Shown one piece after another: positions 33,476 through 43,741 of a DNA stretch of 64,000 nt (positions are counted from its first letter, which is position 1; the number at the start of each line of letters is the position of its first letter). The notes under the pieces are model-generated. The model saw only the letters and a list, made by a program, of their open reading frames with translations, was not told where the DNA came from and made no database searches. Position numbers and translations under genes: made by a program. The DNA comes from Ostrinia nubilalis. Lineage: Eukaryota; Arthropoda; Insecta; Lepidoptera; Crambidae. The DNA lies in the NCBI RefSeq assembly GCF_963855985.1, contig NC_087100.1, positions 841,001-905,000 on the forward strand. The letters are read 5' to 3'.

Positions 33476-35222
33476 AAGATCTTTAAGCTGAGGTTGGTTA
33501 ATGGTCATCCATTGAAAAATAGCCTATATAAGCCCTAAAAGTTGTACAACCCTACGAGATAGAGTGTTTATAATTATTAGCCCTAATAGGTATACTGAAT
33601 AGGTAATTATTGTCGATTTGATTACCTTGCGGTAAACGCGGCTCGGACGAGCAAGTATTGATGTATGGTGTGTGTTTCATTACTACCGAGTTTATCCATT
33701 AGAGGATAAGAATTGCTAGTGTTTAACTAAAGTATAGAAGGTAATATTAGAAAATTCTAAAAGTGTGTGTAAAAATTGAAAAAGAAAACTTCAGTTTATA
33801 CCTATCATACTTACCTAATTTTCCAATTTACTGTTTTTACGTATTGCCGCATACATACGCTTTAATTTCCATCCATAAGTTTGTAATTAAATTGTAACAG
33901 CCATTAGGTGAAATCAACATTAAACGAAATATCATCACATCAAACATGCAATCAACCCAATAAAGTTCCGTGGGAAATCTAATTTAAGGCTATGAATATT
34001 CAAAAAACAAATAGGTCACATAAAATATCAAGATACGTCTACACCAAATTGTATAATTATTTTTCATCCACAAAATTCGAATTTCGAACATAACGCGCGC
34101 GCTTTAAATTCCACAGATTCGAAATTCTTTTATTTTTTCAAAACACTGGGTTCCTGTCATTACGGTCATAAATTATCTGTGGGGCGCTTGAGCTCCAATA
34201 AAAAGTTGGTCACAAATGTTTGAATTAAATTTATTGTAAGCTACTCCTCTAATAACATTTAATAGAATTAAATTAATATACCACTCGAGGAATTTTACGG
34301 CTTTTTACGTGTTATGCCTTGGTTTATTTCTGGTTAGATTATTTTTGATAAGTGGGTACTTTTGTTTTTTGTTGAAGTTGATTTCTTGATTACGTGGCGT
34401 GTTGTTACAGTGTTTTGATTTTCTGATAAGAAAAATATTTGAAAGTTTTATTTTGATGATTAAACTATTGTTGTAAAGCATAGAAATGTGTGTTACATAC
34501 GAATATTACTTCTAAATAACAAAGTTCGCAGTGCTGCTATGTGATTACATTGTTTAATTTAAAGCCTCAAGACATTTTGATAAAAAGTGAAATCTAGCAA
34601 AATAATGTGCACAACGGATATGAAGAAAAGGTATTTAGTGTGTATATTTTTGATCTTGAATTATCTTTTGGAAATCTTAAATGACTATGAAGTCATTTAC
34701 ATTTTCTAATATGCCTGTGTGAAAGTGTTCAGTAGTTTTTCAGTCATATTTTGTTAATTTGTTGTGCCTATTATGATCGATCATACTATATTTTCTTACC
34801 TTGATAATGCTCTTTTTTGACTTGCCGGTTGCCTATAAATTGTGAGGCAACTTGGTGGATGAATTACTCCAGTTCATGTTTCAAGTATTATCAAGTACAA
34901 ACATATAACTCTATCAGTCCGAACAACGCAAGCGCTGCCTATCTGATGATCTGTGAAACCCAAGGCGGGCCATCCGTTTCATAGATCACCAGCGCGGGCG
35001 CGCCATATCAATAACTTGCCGTCTGCCCCTAACGGTACAAAATTATTGATACTGCCACCAAACTAATGTAATTATTTTGCTCTTTAGCACAAGAGTGGAG
35101 TGGAGATGTCATGTTCTTTAAAGTTATGGGACATCACGTTTATGCTATTAAATTGCCTACGTAATAAAAATATCAAACAATTAAATAAAGATTTACTTAA
35201 AATTTTCCTTCTTTTCTTTCAG
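33476..35222. other. Unique DNA leading to a candidate exon
   Basis: No gene is recognised. At 34950-34992, TGATCTGTGAAAC is mirrored by GTTTCATAGATCA (one mismatch) around a GC-rich core, a small inverted structure of unknown role. The last bases before the exon form a polypyrimidine tract. Confidence 0.4.
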
Positions 35223-35294
35223 ACCAAATGCTACTGGATTGCTGCAGGAGCTTCTCAGAAACTTCACTAGGACGTCAAGCCCAACGAGTGGGTG
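35223..35294 (+). other. Candidate 72-nt exon with strong splice sites
   Basis: TTTTCCTTCTTTTCTTTCAG is an excellent acceptor, and GGGTG followed by GTGAGT is an excellent donor. The 72 nt are a multiple of three. Two frames are open throughout: one contains an ATG at 35228 and reads MLLDCCRSFSETSLGRQ; the other reads ATGLLQELLRNFTRTSSP. The third frame has a stop. I recognise neither protein. If it joins the leader exon at 3291-3515, the ATG would be a possible start with 67 nt of coding sequence before the donor. A non-coding exon is also possible. Confidence 0.45.
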
Positions 35295-35574
35295 GTGAGT
35301 TTTTACTATAATTTTATTCCACAGTCAGTGTCGAAATAAGACCTTGAAGCTCTAGTAATCATTTTAATCTCCATTATGTTATTTTCTACCTTTTCTACAA
35401 CGCTTAGGTTTAGCCACCGTTCTGTGGCAAAGCTTCATACAACCACACCGTCGCGTCGTAGGTAAACTACTACAAGCATACGTCGCTGTTCGCTGAAATA
35501 ATATAAAAATAATGTTAACTTTTAACCAAGTAAGTAATTGTAATACAAAGAATAGTAAAAAAATCTAATAAGTC
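35295..35574. other. Putative intron start, nothing else seen
   Basis: The sequence after the donor is AT-rich, with no repeat recognised until the SINE tail. Confidence 0.4.
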
Positions 35575-35630
35575 ACTTTCCACCTGGTGAGATGCAGCCA
35601 AGAGCTTCCTTGTCGTTGATAAAAAAGTTG
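35575..35630 (+). mobile_element. SINE 3' tail (family of 3709-4030)
   Basis: CACCTGGTGAGATGCAGCCA, AGAGCTTCCTTGTCGTTGAT and AAAAAA reproduce the last part and tail of the SINE at 3709-4030, in the plus orientation. The tRNA head is missing. Confidence 0.8.
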
Positions 35631-36229
35631 TAAAGTTGTATCCTACTCCACGGTTTTGATGTGCAAGGACACAGCGTGACAGTCTTCAGTGTTGTGTGAG
35701 TACGTTCTCGTTGGTGTGCGTTAAGTTTGATATCATCTTCTCCACACCCGCCCGTGAACTGTGCTCCCTGCTCTAGTCCACTGGCCAGGGCCGTATCAAG
35801 GGCATTTGATGATTTTGGAAAGAGAAAATTGGTTGATTATGTAGTTTTTACGACGTTTTATTAGCGGAGAACTTATCAAGTGTTCTGGTTATTAAGGTCT
35901 GACTTCTGAACCATAAATAAAATTGATTCGGGTGGACCGAAAGTGTCTTTCAGTGTCGGCTCTAGGATAAAAGTCAAGCTGTCACTGTAGGTAGACAGCG
36001 ACGCCCGCCAATAACCGCTGTATACTATAGGTATCTCCAAGTATGAAGTGAAGCTTTACCGTTACCCATTACTTTCTTTCAGTAAGTTATTGAACATTTA
36101 TGAAATTATGCTAGAAGGCGGTATCTATAAATATTGCCAGTTTTTTTCTTAGATAAGGGTTTCCATGATTTAGCATTAATATGTTACTTGGTTAATTATC
36201 TGGTAAAGTCTAGACTTCCACCACTTCTA
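35631..36229. other. Unique DNA, no gene
   Basis: No recognisable features. TTACTTTCTTTCAG at 36069-36082 looks like an acceptor, but it is followed at once by TAAG and no open frame supports it. Confidence 0.35.
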
Positions 36230-36480
36230 CCCCTAGATGCCCTTGAGGCCGGCCCTGTCGCAGCTAATTTATGCACATGCGCAGGCGCATCGCGGGACAG
36301 CGCCGTGGGACACTTGTTACCGCGATTTATAGGGACGACCGCCCGAAGGTTTATTGTCTATGCCCGTAATGTCGCCGTTACTACGGAGTTTTATTATTTA
36401 TTAATTATCTCTGGTAGGGAATAAAAAGGCGAGTCGCCGATCGTTTTGTCTCCGACGTTTTTTACTGTGGGAGCAGCGGT
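36230..36480. promoter_or_regulatory. Candidate regulatory block
   Basis: GC-richer unique DNA holds GATGCCCTTGAGGCCGGCC, CATGCGCAGGCGCATCGCG, GCGATTTATAGGGACGACC, AGGTTTATTGTC and TATTAATTATCTC. These resemble posterior Hox, forkhead and homeodomain sites. A 96-codon plus-strand frame covers it but has no domain signature, so I prefer a non-coding role. Confidence 0.3.
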
Positions 36481-36771
36481 TTATGAGTAGACTCTGTAAT
36501 GGGACAGTTTTAAACGTGGTTGAACTGGTAGCGTTAAGGTTCTAGCATTGAAACAGTATATTCGTAACAATTTATTAATTCAATGTACAGACGAAGCACA
36601 GCACGTGGAGCTAAATACAGCGGTATTTTGTGCAGTTGTAATAAATTCTATTTTGCTACAAAGAGTAAGTGTAGTTTAATGGGCTGTAGGCTGTACATAA
36701 TTATTCTAATTGGAAAATCCCTTGCAGCGTTCGTTGTTCATTGTTGCTTTTGGATAGTTATAATAATATTA

Positions 36772-36875
36772 GTGTCCGACCGAATGTTCGGTTTCGGTTT
36801 CGTTTTCGGTTGAGTTTCGGTAAAAACACGAGTTTCGGTTTAGTTTCGTTTTCAGCGGCAAACTTGCCGAAACTA
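36772..36875 (+). repeat. TTTCGG-rich degenerate repeat
   Basis: After GTCCGACCGAATG, the word GTTTCGGTTT and variants recur (TTCGGTTTCGG, TTTCGTTTTCGG, AGTTTCGG), ending at GCCGAAACT. Such GTCCGACCGAA...TTTCGG blocks occur as interspersed repeats in insects. I cannot define its ends or class. Confidence 0.5.
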
Positions 36876-37294
36876 CGACCTGACTATGCGAGCACGACAG
36901 CAACATAATTACGCGCGAGCGATAATGATGGGTAGCTTGGGGTCATTGGACAAAATTCTACGTGCTCACAGACCGGGCTTTACCGCAACATATGATTTAT
37001 GTTACAGAAAAATAATCATTCGACGCAAAAACACCTCTATGTACTGTACAAACATCCAACAAGATGTAGACAAAAATGCGGTAACATTCAATCTGGTGCA
37101 AAACCGCACAGACTCGTGCGCCGCTCACCCCGCCCGCTAATCCGCGGTGATGGACCAGTTAGGAGGTACTTGCCCTCACTCTAAAGTACAGCACCAACTA
37201 ATTGATGACCCCACAACCTGACGCGCGCTTACAGCTACTGGAAACGACTGCTGGATGTTATTTTATTCTCGTTGCTTAGGTTGAGTTGCGGGTT
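36876..37294. other. Non-genic DNA with an 84-codon frame
   Basis: A plus-strand frame at 36886-37140 has no recognisable motif. The DNA is GC-richer toward 37090-37240. It may be the interior of the element that starts with the TTTCGG block, but no matching end was seen. Confidence 0.3.
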
Positions 37295-37306
37295 CGATCT
37301 CCAAAT

Positions 37307-37675
37307 CATCATCATTATCATCATCATCATCTCAGCCATAGGACGTCCACTGCTGAACATAGGCCTCCCCCAATGCTTTCCATGTTACCCGGTTGGTAGC
37401 GGCCTGCGTCCAGCGCTTTCCTGCTACCTTTATGATGTCGTCGGTCCACCTTGTGGGTGGACGTCTTACGCTGCGTTTTCCGGTACGCGGCCTCCACTCC
37501 AGAACCGTGCTGCCCCATCGGCCGTCAGTTCTGCGTACTATGTGCCCTGCCCATTGCCACTTCAGCTTGGTAATCCGTCGGGCTATGTCAGCGACTTTAG
37601 TTCGTTTACGGATTTCCTCATTTCTGATTCGATCTCGTAAAGAAACACCGAGCATTGCCCTTCGATAAATAAAGC
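37307..37675 (-). pseudogene. RTE LINE C terminus, well preserved, 12-bp target duplication
   Basis: The minus-strand frame is open for over 110 codons. It reads LGVSLRDRIRNEEIRKRTK, ARRITKLKWQWAGHIVRRTD, GRWGSTVLEWRPRTGKRS and RRPPTRWTDDIIKVAGKRW, and stops at VQQWTSYG. This is the C-terminal region of the RTE ORF2 protein after the reverse-transcriptase core. The CATCATCATTATCATC tail is at the left. CGATCTCCAAAT occurs at 37295-37306 and 37676-37687. The copy is 5'-truncated but undamaged inside, so it is young compared with the others. Confidence 0.95.
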
Positions 37676-37687
37676 CGATCTCCAAAT

Positions 37688-37967
37688 AATTCAAAATAAA
37701 CATACATTATGCAGGATGGCTTATGATTTGGACGGGAAACTAGGGATTTTAGGGATAATAAAAACTATCACAGTGAGAATTCTGTGAAAACTGTATTGAC
37801 AAAACATAAAAAAACAAGTCAATATAAAACCATAAATACCTACTAACCAAAAACTAGAAAAGAGGGTGCAGTTGGGCACATACATAATATAAACTTTTCC
37901 GCATCGCCTAACCAAATTTCTGCTTGGCCAATGGTTTGACAATTGCAACAACAATACAAGCAAATAG
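37688..37967. other. Unique DNA
   Basis: No feature beyond a minus-strand frame (37721-37963) of low-complexity, hydrophobic composition without known motifs. Confidence 0.35.
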
Positions 37968-38290
37968 TACTTGACCCCTAGCTAGACGTCGATAATTTGA
38001 CATGTTCAGTGTACAAAAATGGCTTGTATTAGATTGTGTGCGGAAAAATCTTAAAAAATGATTTTAACGTAATCGATGATAAGTAATTTTGTAGAAGTTT
38101 TCCGGTGCAAAAATTATTCATGATTTCGCAATATTTTATGTATCTTTTAAAACAGTGAAGACTTCATAATTTTTTGTGTATATTTTATACTTGACCCCTA
38201 GACATCGACAATTCGAAATGTTTCGGTTAGCAATAATGTCTTGTTTTAGACTGCAATATACGGAAAAATCACTGTAAAATGTGTTATGTT
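37968..38290 (+). repeat. Diverged tandem duplication, unit about 220 bp
   Basis: TACTTGACCCCTAG begins both 37968 and 38188. Each is followed by ACGTCGATAAT or ACATCGACAAT, then ATGTT, AATGGCTTG or AATGTCTTG, TTAGA, CGGAAAAATC and AAAATG in the same order. The copies differ at many positions, so the duplication is old. No function is evident. Confidence 0.55.
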
Positions 38291-40085
38291 TTTGCTTTTT
38301 GTCTGCTTGTTTCTTATTTACGATGGAAGCTTTTGTGTTGTTAATATGAAGGTTTTCGTTTTATCATAATTCATGCATTTTAGATAATATTCTAAAGTAA
38401 CTATGAGGATGTAGGTATTTTCCAGTATACTTTACACTTCCCAAATGAAAATTAGCAAGTAACATGTTAACATAACATGAAAAGCAATGTTGCTATCCAC
38501 CTGAAGTTTATACAAATGCAGAAGCGTGCAGGTAATTAATTAGATATTTGTCTACCTGGCAAACTGCGTTTTTTTAATGAAAAGTTACGGTTTGCATTTT
38601 GTAGAATTGTCTTTAATACCTCGAAATAAAATTAATGCCAGCTTTAATATTGTTTCAAGGTCATATAAATGGATGTATTAGCGATTCCAGCATTATTCTG
38701 TGATCCATAACACCGCTTCATATGTGGGGCAGTGAGAAATGCCGCACTATAGTGCTCTTTAAAGATCGCTACACTATTACTAACCTAGTAGGTAATTGCT
38801 TTCATTTGATATGGGTCGGTTGCAACATAGACGAACGAACAGACAGAACTTAGACATATTACATATCATACGCAATATGTCATATGCGAGTAGAGGAAGA
38901 GACTTATTTGGGAGTCACTTAGGGCTGAATTTGAAAAAAATGTGACAGTTGTCTGTTACGAGTATAAACAAAAAGAATAAAATAGGTCTGCGACAGGTTA
39001 TACTACTTCGTAAATAATGTTAAATCTTAGTTATCCTACTTATTTGATGGCACTCACTTCTGTCACCGACTCTCTACTAAACCATATTTTATAGACCAGA
39101 ATCAACTAGGCCATCTTTATATCGTAACATAAAATAATAAATCTTCAACCTTTCCATATTGCAACCGACCTGCCAACGTGTGAAATATCGTTACAAACGA
39201 TCTTAATTCGGTTTTATTACTACAAAATGTTTCGAGTCGTGAAATAAAACAACGCTTAATAATAAAAACGACATTTATATCGAATTCACGAAACCGATGA
39301 GCGCTTCAATTTGCAATCGTTTAGCCGTTTTTTACGCGGGGAACCGCAACTGACGAGTCGCCATATTATTTCGATATTACAAACTGTAATTTGATTTTAT
39401 AAAACTGCTCAATCACAATTTGAGCTTTATCATCAAGTCATAAAAGTGAGTTTATTGTCGCGCGATTTGTCGCAAATTTTGTCTGAAATCATTAGACAAA
39501 GTTATCCGTACGCTATCATTTTCCAGTTCTCCAGGAGATAGTCTTTGTTGGTCTTGCAATAGAGAATGCTTTTATGTATTTACATTTTGTGAACAGCAAA
39601 TGTAAGTTGGTGGATAATTTATACGATGAACGCGTAATAGTGGATAATTGTCATCGGGCTGGCTGGTTGTTAGGGCCGATTTACGAGAGCATCGCGATCA
39701 CGACGCTCGTTGGTGGCTCGCCACGATTTGGAGCGGTTAGAGTACCCTTGTTTGGGCGCGATACTAAATAGTTTGACGTTCAGGAGACGGTTAGGGCCTA
39801 GGACAGGGCTTGTGTCACGATCCGGTGGTATATTGCGAGAAACACTTGGTAATGTCTGTCGCGGACTGATTTAGAGTCGGTGCGGTTCCATCATTCGTGC
39901 GATGTTTAATAATATTATTATCAAATTAGTGTCATTTTATGCCATAGGTAATATATACAATTTATAAAAAAAGGTATTATAAGAATGCGTAAAAACAACG
40001 CCTGCTAACTGCTAGTGGTTCCTTACAAAGTGATTCTTGAAAAACTTTTGTAACAGGGTATTTCTCATCGCCATGGTTCTCATCG
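38291..40085. other. Unique DNA, possible regulatory block
   Basis: No gene is seen. 39285-39480 is a candidate conserved block, with GCGCTTCAATTTGCAATCG, TTTTACGCGGGG and AAAGTGAGTTTATTGTCGCG. The frame at 39574-39771 is unrecognised; its DNA at 39650-39760 is GC-richer. Confidence 0.35.
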
Positions 40086-41511
40086 TCACCTTCGTGGCGA
40101 ATTTTATTTCTAACTTATTTTAACTTTTTGTAAACAAAAATTGTAGCGCTTGATGTGAAGATTGTATTCTCAGTAAATCAGTCAAATAGTGAGTCGCGTT
40201 TGGAAGCTTTAACGTTTTGAATTTTTTGATGCCACGAAAGTGATTCTGTACTTCACAGCAATATTTTTTTCAAACTTTATTACTGTAAGTGACTCTTAAG
40301 TGTTTATAAAACACATATTTTGTCTTATTTTCATAGATAAATAGCAATAACATAATATAAATAGTAGGGTGGTCCTTATTCCTACGAAAAAACATTTTTT
40401 TCTTATATTTTGCGGGGCACCACGTAATTTGAATATACATATACCATATGAAAGTCTTTCAATTTTTTTTTTAATTTTTTAAAAGACATTTTGGGTTCGC
40501 TACCAAGGTTTGAATTTTAAGTAAAAACACAAAATCTGTATTTGTTAGATTCATTTATTTTTATAGCCGAAAAATAAAAATATTACAAAATTATTGTTGT
40601 TGCTATGAACTAAGATATTATGTACAATGTACATATTTGAATCAATTATTTTTAAGATATAAGAGTTGACTTGTTAGTATCTCGACGCGTCGGTACCATG
40701 GTCGGAACAGAGGAGGGGTTGAGGGGAGAAGGGGACAAGAAGCGATTGTCTAATCTATCTATGCGATGTTCATTTGCACGTAAAATGTGATATAAACACT
40801 TAAATAAAACATTTATGAAACCATGATTTAAGATCTTCAAAGCTTTTTGTAAATATTTTTACAGCTGGTAGCGACCTCTAAATCTTAACCAAAAAAAAAA
40901 ACAAAAAAAGCTAATTTCATATTTAGAGGTATTTTCGAATGAGAAAGTGCCCCGGGGATAATTCAAAAGTCGAAAAATAAGGACCACCCTAATAAATAGG
41001 TACCTACTTAGATACAAGATAAAATTTTACCGATTACGTCACCTACTAAGTTACAAGATTCTACGCAATTGGTTTTAAGGGTGACACTGGTGGCATTCTG
41101 AAATGCTAAAGAAGCAAAAAACGAATTATCAGTACCTCAATAAAAAGAACTCTAACTGATTATCAGTCCCTCAACAAAAAAATATTTTTTATTTAGGCCA
41201 GAGGGCCTCGTATTTTTGTTGTACAACTTTTAACTCAAACTTCAGATTAAATTTATCTTACAAACAGATACACAGTCACATATACAGACATACATACAGT
41301 CATACAGACAGATAACAAAAATACCCTTATTTATTTATTGATGTACTGATCTCTACTTACCACGTATAATTTATTAGTTATTAAAATATTGTAAAAACAT
41401 AAACACCAGTCACTATATTTTAATTAAAATAAACCAAAGCAAGAAATCACTTTCGTGGCCTTAAATCACCTTCGTGTATAAAACACCACGAAGGTGATGC
41501 CACGAGGGTGA
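40086..41511. repeat. Cluster of TCACCTTCGTGG motifs in both directions
   Basis: The 12-13-base word TCACCTTCGTGGC or its complement occurs, with small changes, at 40086, 40231, 41447, 41466, 41486 and 41499. Four copies lie within 65 bp and form hairpins. The pattern resembles subterminal motifs of a fold-back or large transposon, with the GGGTGGTCC element sitting between its parts. The true ends are not defined. Confidence 0.5.
40367..40989. mobile_element. GGGTGGTCC-ended DNA element
   Basis: GGGTGGTCCTTATT at the left is mirrored by AATAAGGACCACCC at the right. TA stands outside each end (40365-40366 and 40990-40991), a mariner-like target. The inside is AT-rich. A 62-codon minus-strand frame (40652-40840) has no transposase motif, so the element is non-autonomous. 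Confidence 0.75.
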
Positions 41512-42621
41512 CAAAAATTTTAGTTTTTTATGAATTATCCTTAAATTTGAATTTAACGGTTCAAGTCGAATACTACACAAATAAGTCTAACATGTTAAGT
41601 TTTCAATGGCAAAGTTTCAATTAAATTGTTTAAATTTTAGAGGTAGAAAATATTGTTCAAGCAAGCGACGGTATGTCTATGGATAATCACAAAAAGTTAT
41701 GTATTTTTTTCGCGGAGCGACGATCGACCTATCTCACCTCCCCAATGGTCGAAGGGCGACTGACGTTAACCGAATAGAATGCTGTGATTGGTTGCTGATG
41801 TTCGGTTTAACGACAATCTTGTATTATTACTCAAAATTTTAGGTACCTAAAATCGTGTGACCAACGTATTTCGCTTTCTCAATTCAAAATAATTATAAGA
41901 AGATATTTTTTTGACTATTGTGTGGAAAGTATATTTAATTACGATGATTTTAGTATATGCTACACACAAATTGAATGAAAATTGTGAATGCAGTAACCAA
42001 ATGTTTCATTGCAACCGAAGGTGTGACACGATGAGAACGCAAAAAATCACCCCGTTTTTTATCGTTTCATGTGATTTTTTCATATTATTTTTGCTTCTAT
42101 TACGATAAAAATTATTTTGTATGTAGCTAAATAGATATTTTATCATCTGATTTCAAAGTTATTGTTCTAACTTATACCGTTTATGAACTATTATTGTGTG
42201 ACCATCAAATTTGAGTGTAAATGAGAAGTACCCAACAGATTCATCACAAAGTGCCTCTCCCTCCCTTTTCTATCAAATTCAGATTTCAGCAAAAAAACAA
42301 ACACATCCTGCAATGCCTACCGTAGGATGAGGTATGCTGCTGTAATGTACGGTAGTTTTGTATTTCATTTTGATACACTGCACTGGTTCAGACGACGGCA
42401 CTTGGAAACAGAAGCTTCTTATTAAGCAGCTACAATAGGTAAAATGTAGTTATACAACATGGTTGAGTCTTTAGGTCAAGATATGTTGTAGGAAAAAGTA
42501 TGTGCAAGTCACGTTGGTGCTGTGTTCAAAGTCAAAAATAATGTTTTTCAGAATTACATAAAAAAATTCCAGAAAGCGATTATGTTGTTACCTTGTCATA
42601 ACATTGAGTAACTTAGAGGAG
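41512..42621. other. Unique DNA, no gene
   Basis: A low-complexity CAGA/CATA-type tract is at 41265-41320, just inside the preceding cluster. CTACCGTA and TACGGTAG form a small inverted pair at 42318-42356. The frame at 41911-42108 is unrecognised. Confidence 0.35.
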
Positions 42622-42794
42622 ACCGAGGAGAGTTGTGAATGTGACATTGTCGACTTTTGGCAACCTATTAACTATTAGCAAGTTCGCAACAGCGCGTATT
42701 TGTTAGCTCGAGACTTGAACTAAAAACGCGCACTGTTACTAGCTCGCTAGTAGTTAATAAGTTCCAAAAATGACACGTCGCAACTCTCCTCGGT
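42622..42794. mobile_element. 173-bp MITE with ACCGAGGAGAGTTG ends
   Basis: ACCGAGGAGAGTTG is mirrored exactly by CAACTCTCCTCGGT. The next bases (GTGACATTGTCGACTTTTGG against CCAAAAATGACACGTCG) also correspond loosely. No clear target duplication was found. Non-coding. Confidence 0.6.
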
Positions 42795-43741
42795 TTCCCG
42801 CAAGGTTCTACAATAGGCTTTCCGGTAACACTCTAGTTGGGTAGTTGAGTTACCACGACTGTATTTTTGGCTATTTATTGCACGGAAGTCTTACATCCTC
42901 TTTCCGGCTATCTTCTGTGCCTGACAGGGTCGAACGAATTTAATATAGCATAACAGCCCGACCAGTATTAGTTTATTCACAGCTATGCAAAAATCACAAT
43001 AGTTATTGTACAAAAATGGTTTAAATCACATTACATTACATTTAAATTTATATGACACCAACAAGTAAAGGCCTCTTAAAATAAAGGTTCCAAACAACGT
43101 TTTCTGATGTTTTCAGTTAGAGTCTGACTTATGACGATATCTAATAAGAGTTACTGGTTAAGTGGTCTCTTCAAGATTATGTGGTACCAAAAGTTTACTT
43201 GAGAACATAATTATTTAGTCTTAAAATGATAGTAGGCCAGAAAGTAAAATGATAATCCTCCTGCCGTTAAATTCAACAAAGTAGGGTCTAAAGGGCTCTT
43301 GGTTATTCGCCAATACAGTTCTCATGTCCTTAACGGGACCCCGATCTGCATGGCGATGATCGGGTTAATAAACAACCGCAACTATTCGGACGATAAAAGG
43401 TAAATCGAGACGTTTTTCCGATATCCAATGTGACCCTCAGTGCAGAGTACTGTTGCCGACAGAGAACACGGAAAATTACGATGTTAGCTTTATATGTGCC
43501 AAGTAAATGTTTTTCTATCCTATTCCATTTTATTCCATTAGAATATATTCTTATTCTTAATTCAGTGATTTGAAATATGTGTATGGAAAAATTTATTGTC
43601 GTTAAAATTCTCCTTACAAAACCGCAATATGAGTAGGTATTTATGGATGCTTCCTTTGAGTAATCAGTGAAGTTCAAAAGTGTTAATTTCATCAAGCACA
43701 GTCATGTAGCATTTGCGTGCAAGAGTAAGAGTCATATTGTA
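42795..43741. other. Unique DNA with an unrecognised frame
   Basis: A 121-codon minus-strand frame (43330-43695) has no motif I can name and no splice context. I regard it as chance or as an unrecognised relic. Confidence 0.3.

Noticed and set aside
37272..37668. Plus-strand open frames of up to 122 codons
   Set aside because: They are the antisense of the well-preserved RTE C terminus, which is the true frame on the minus strand.
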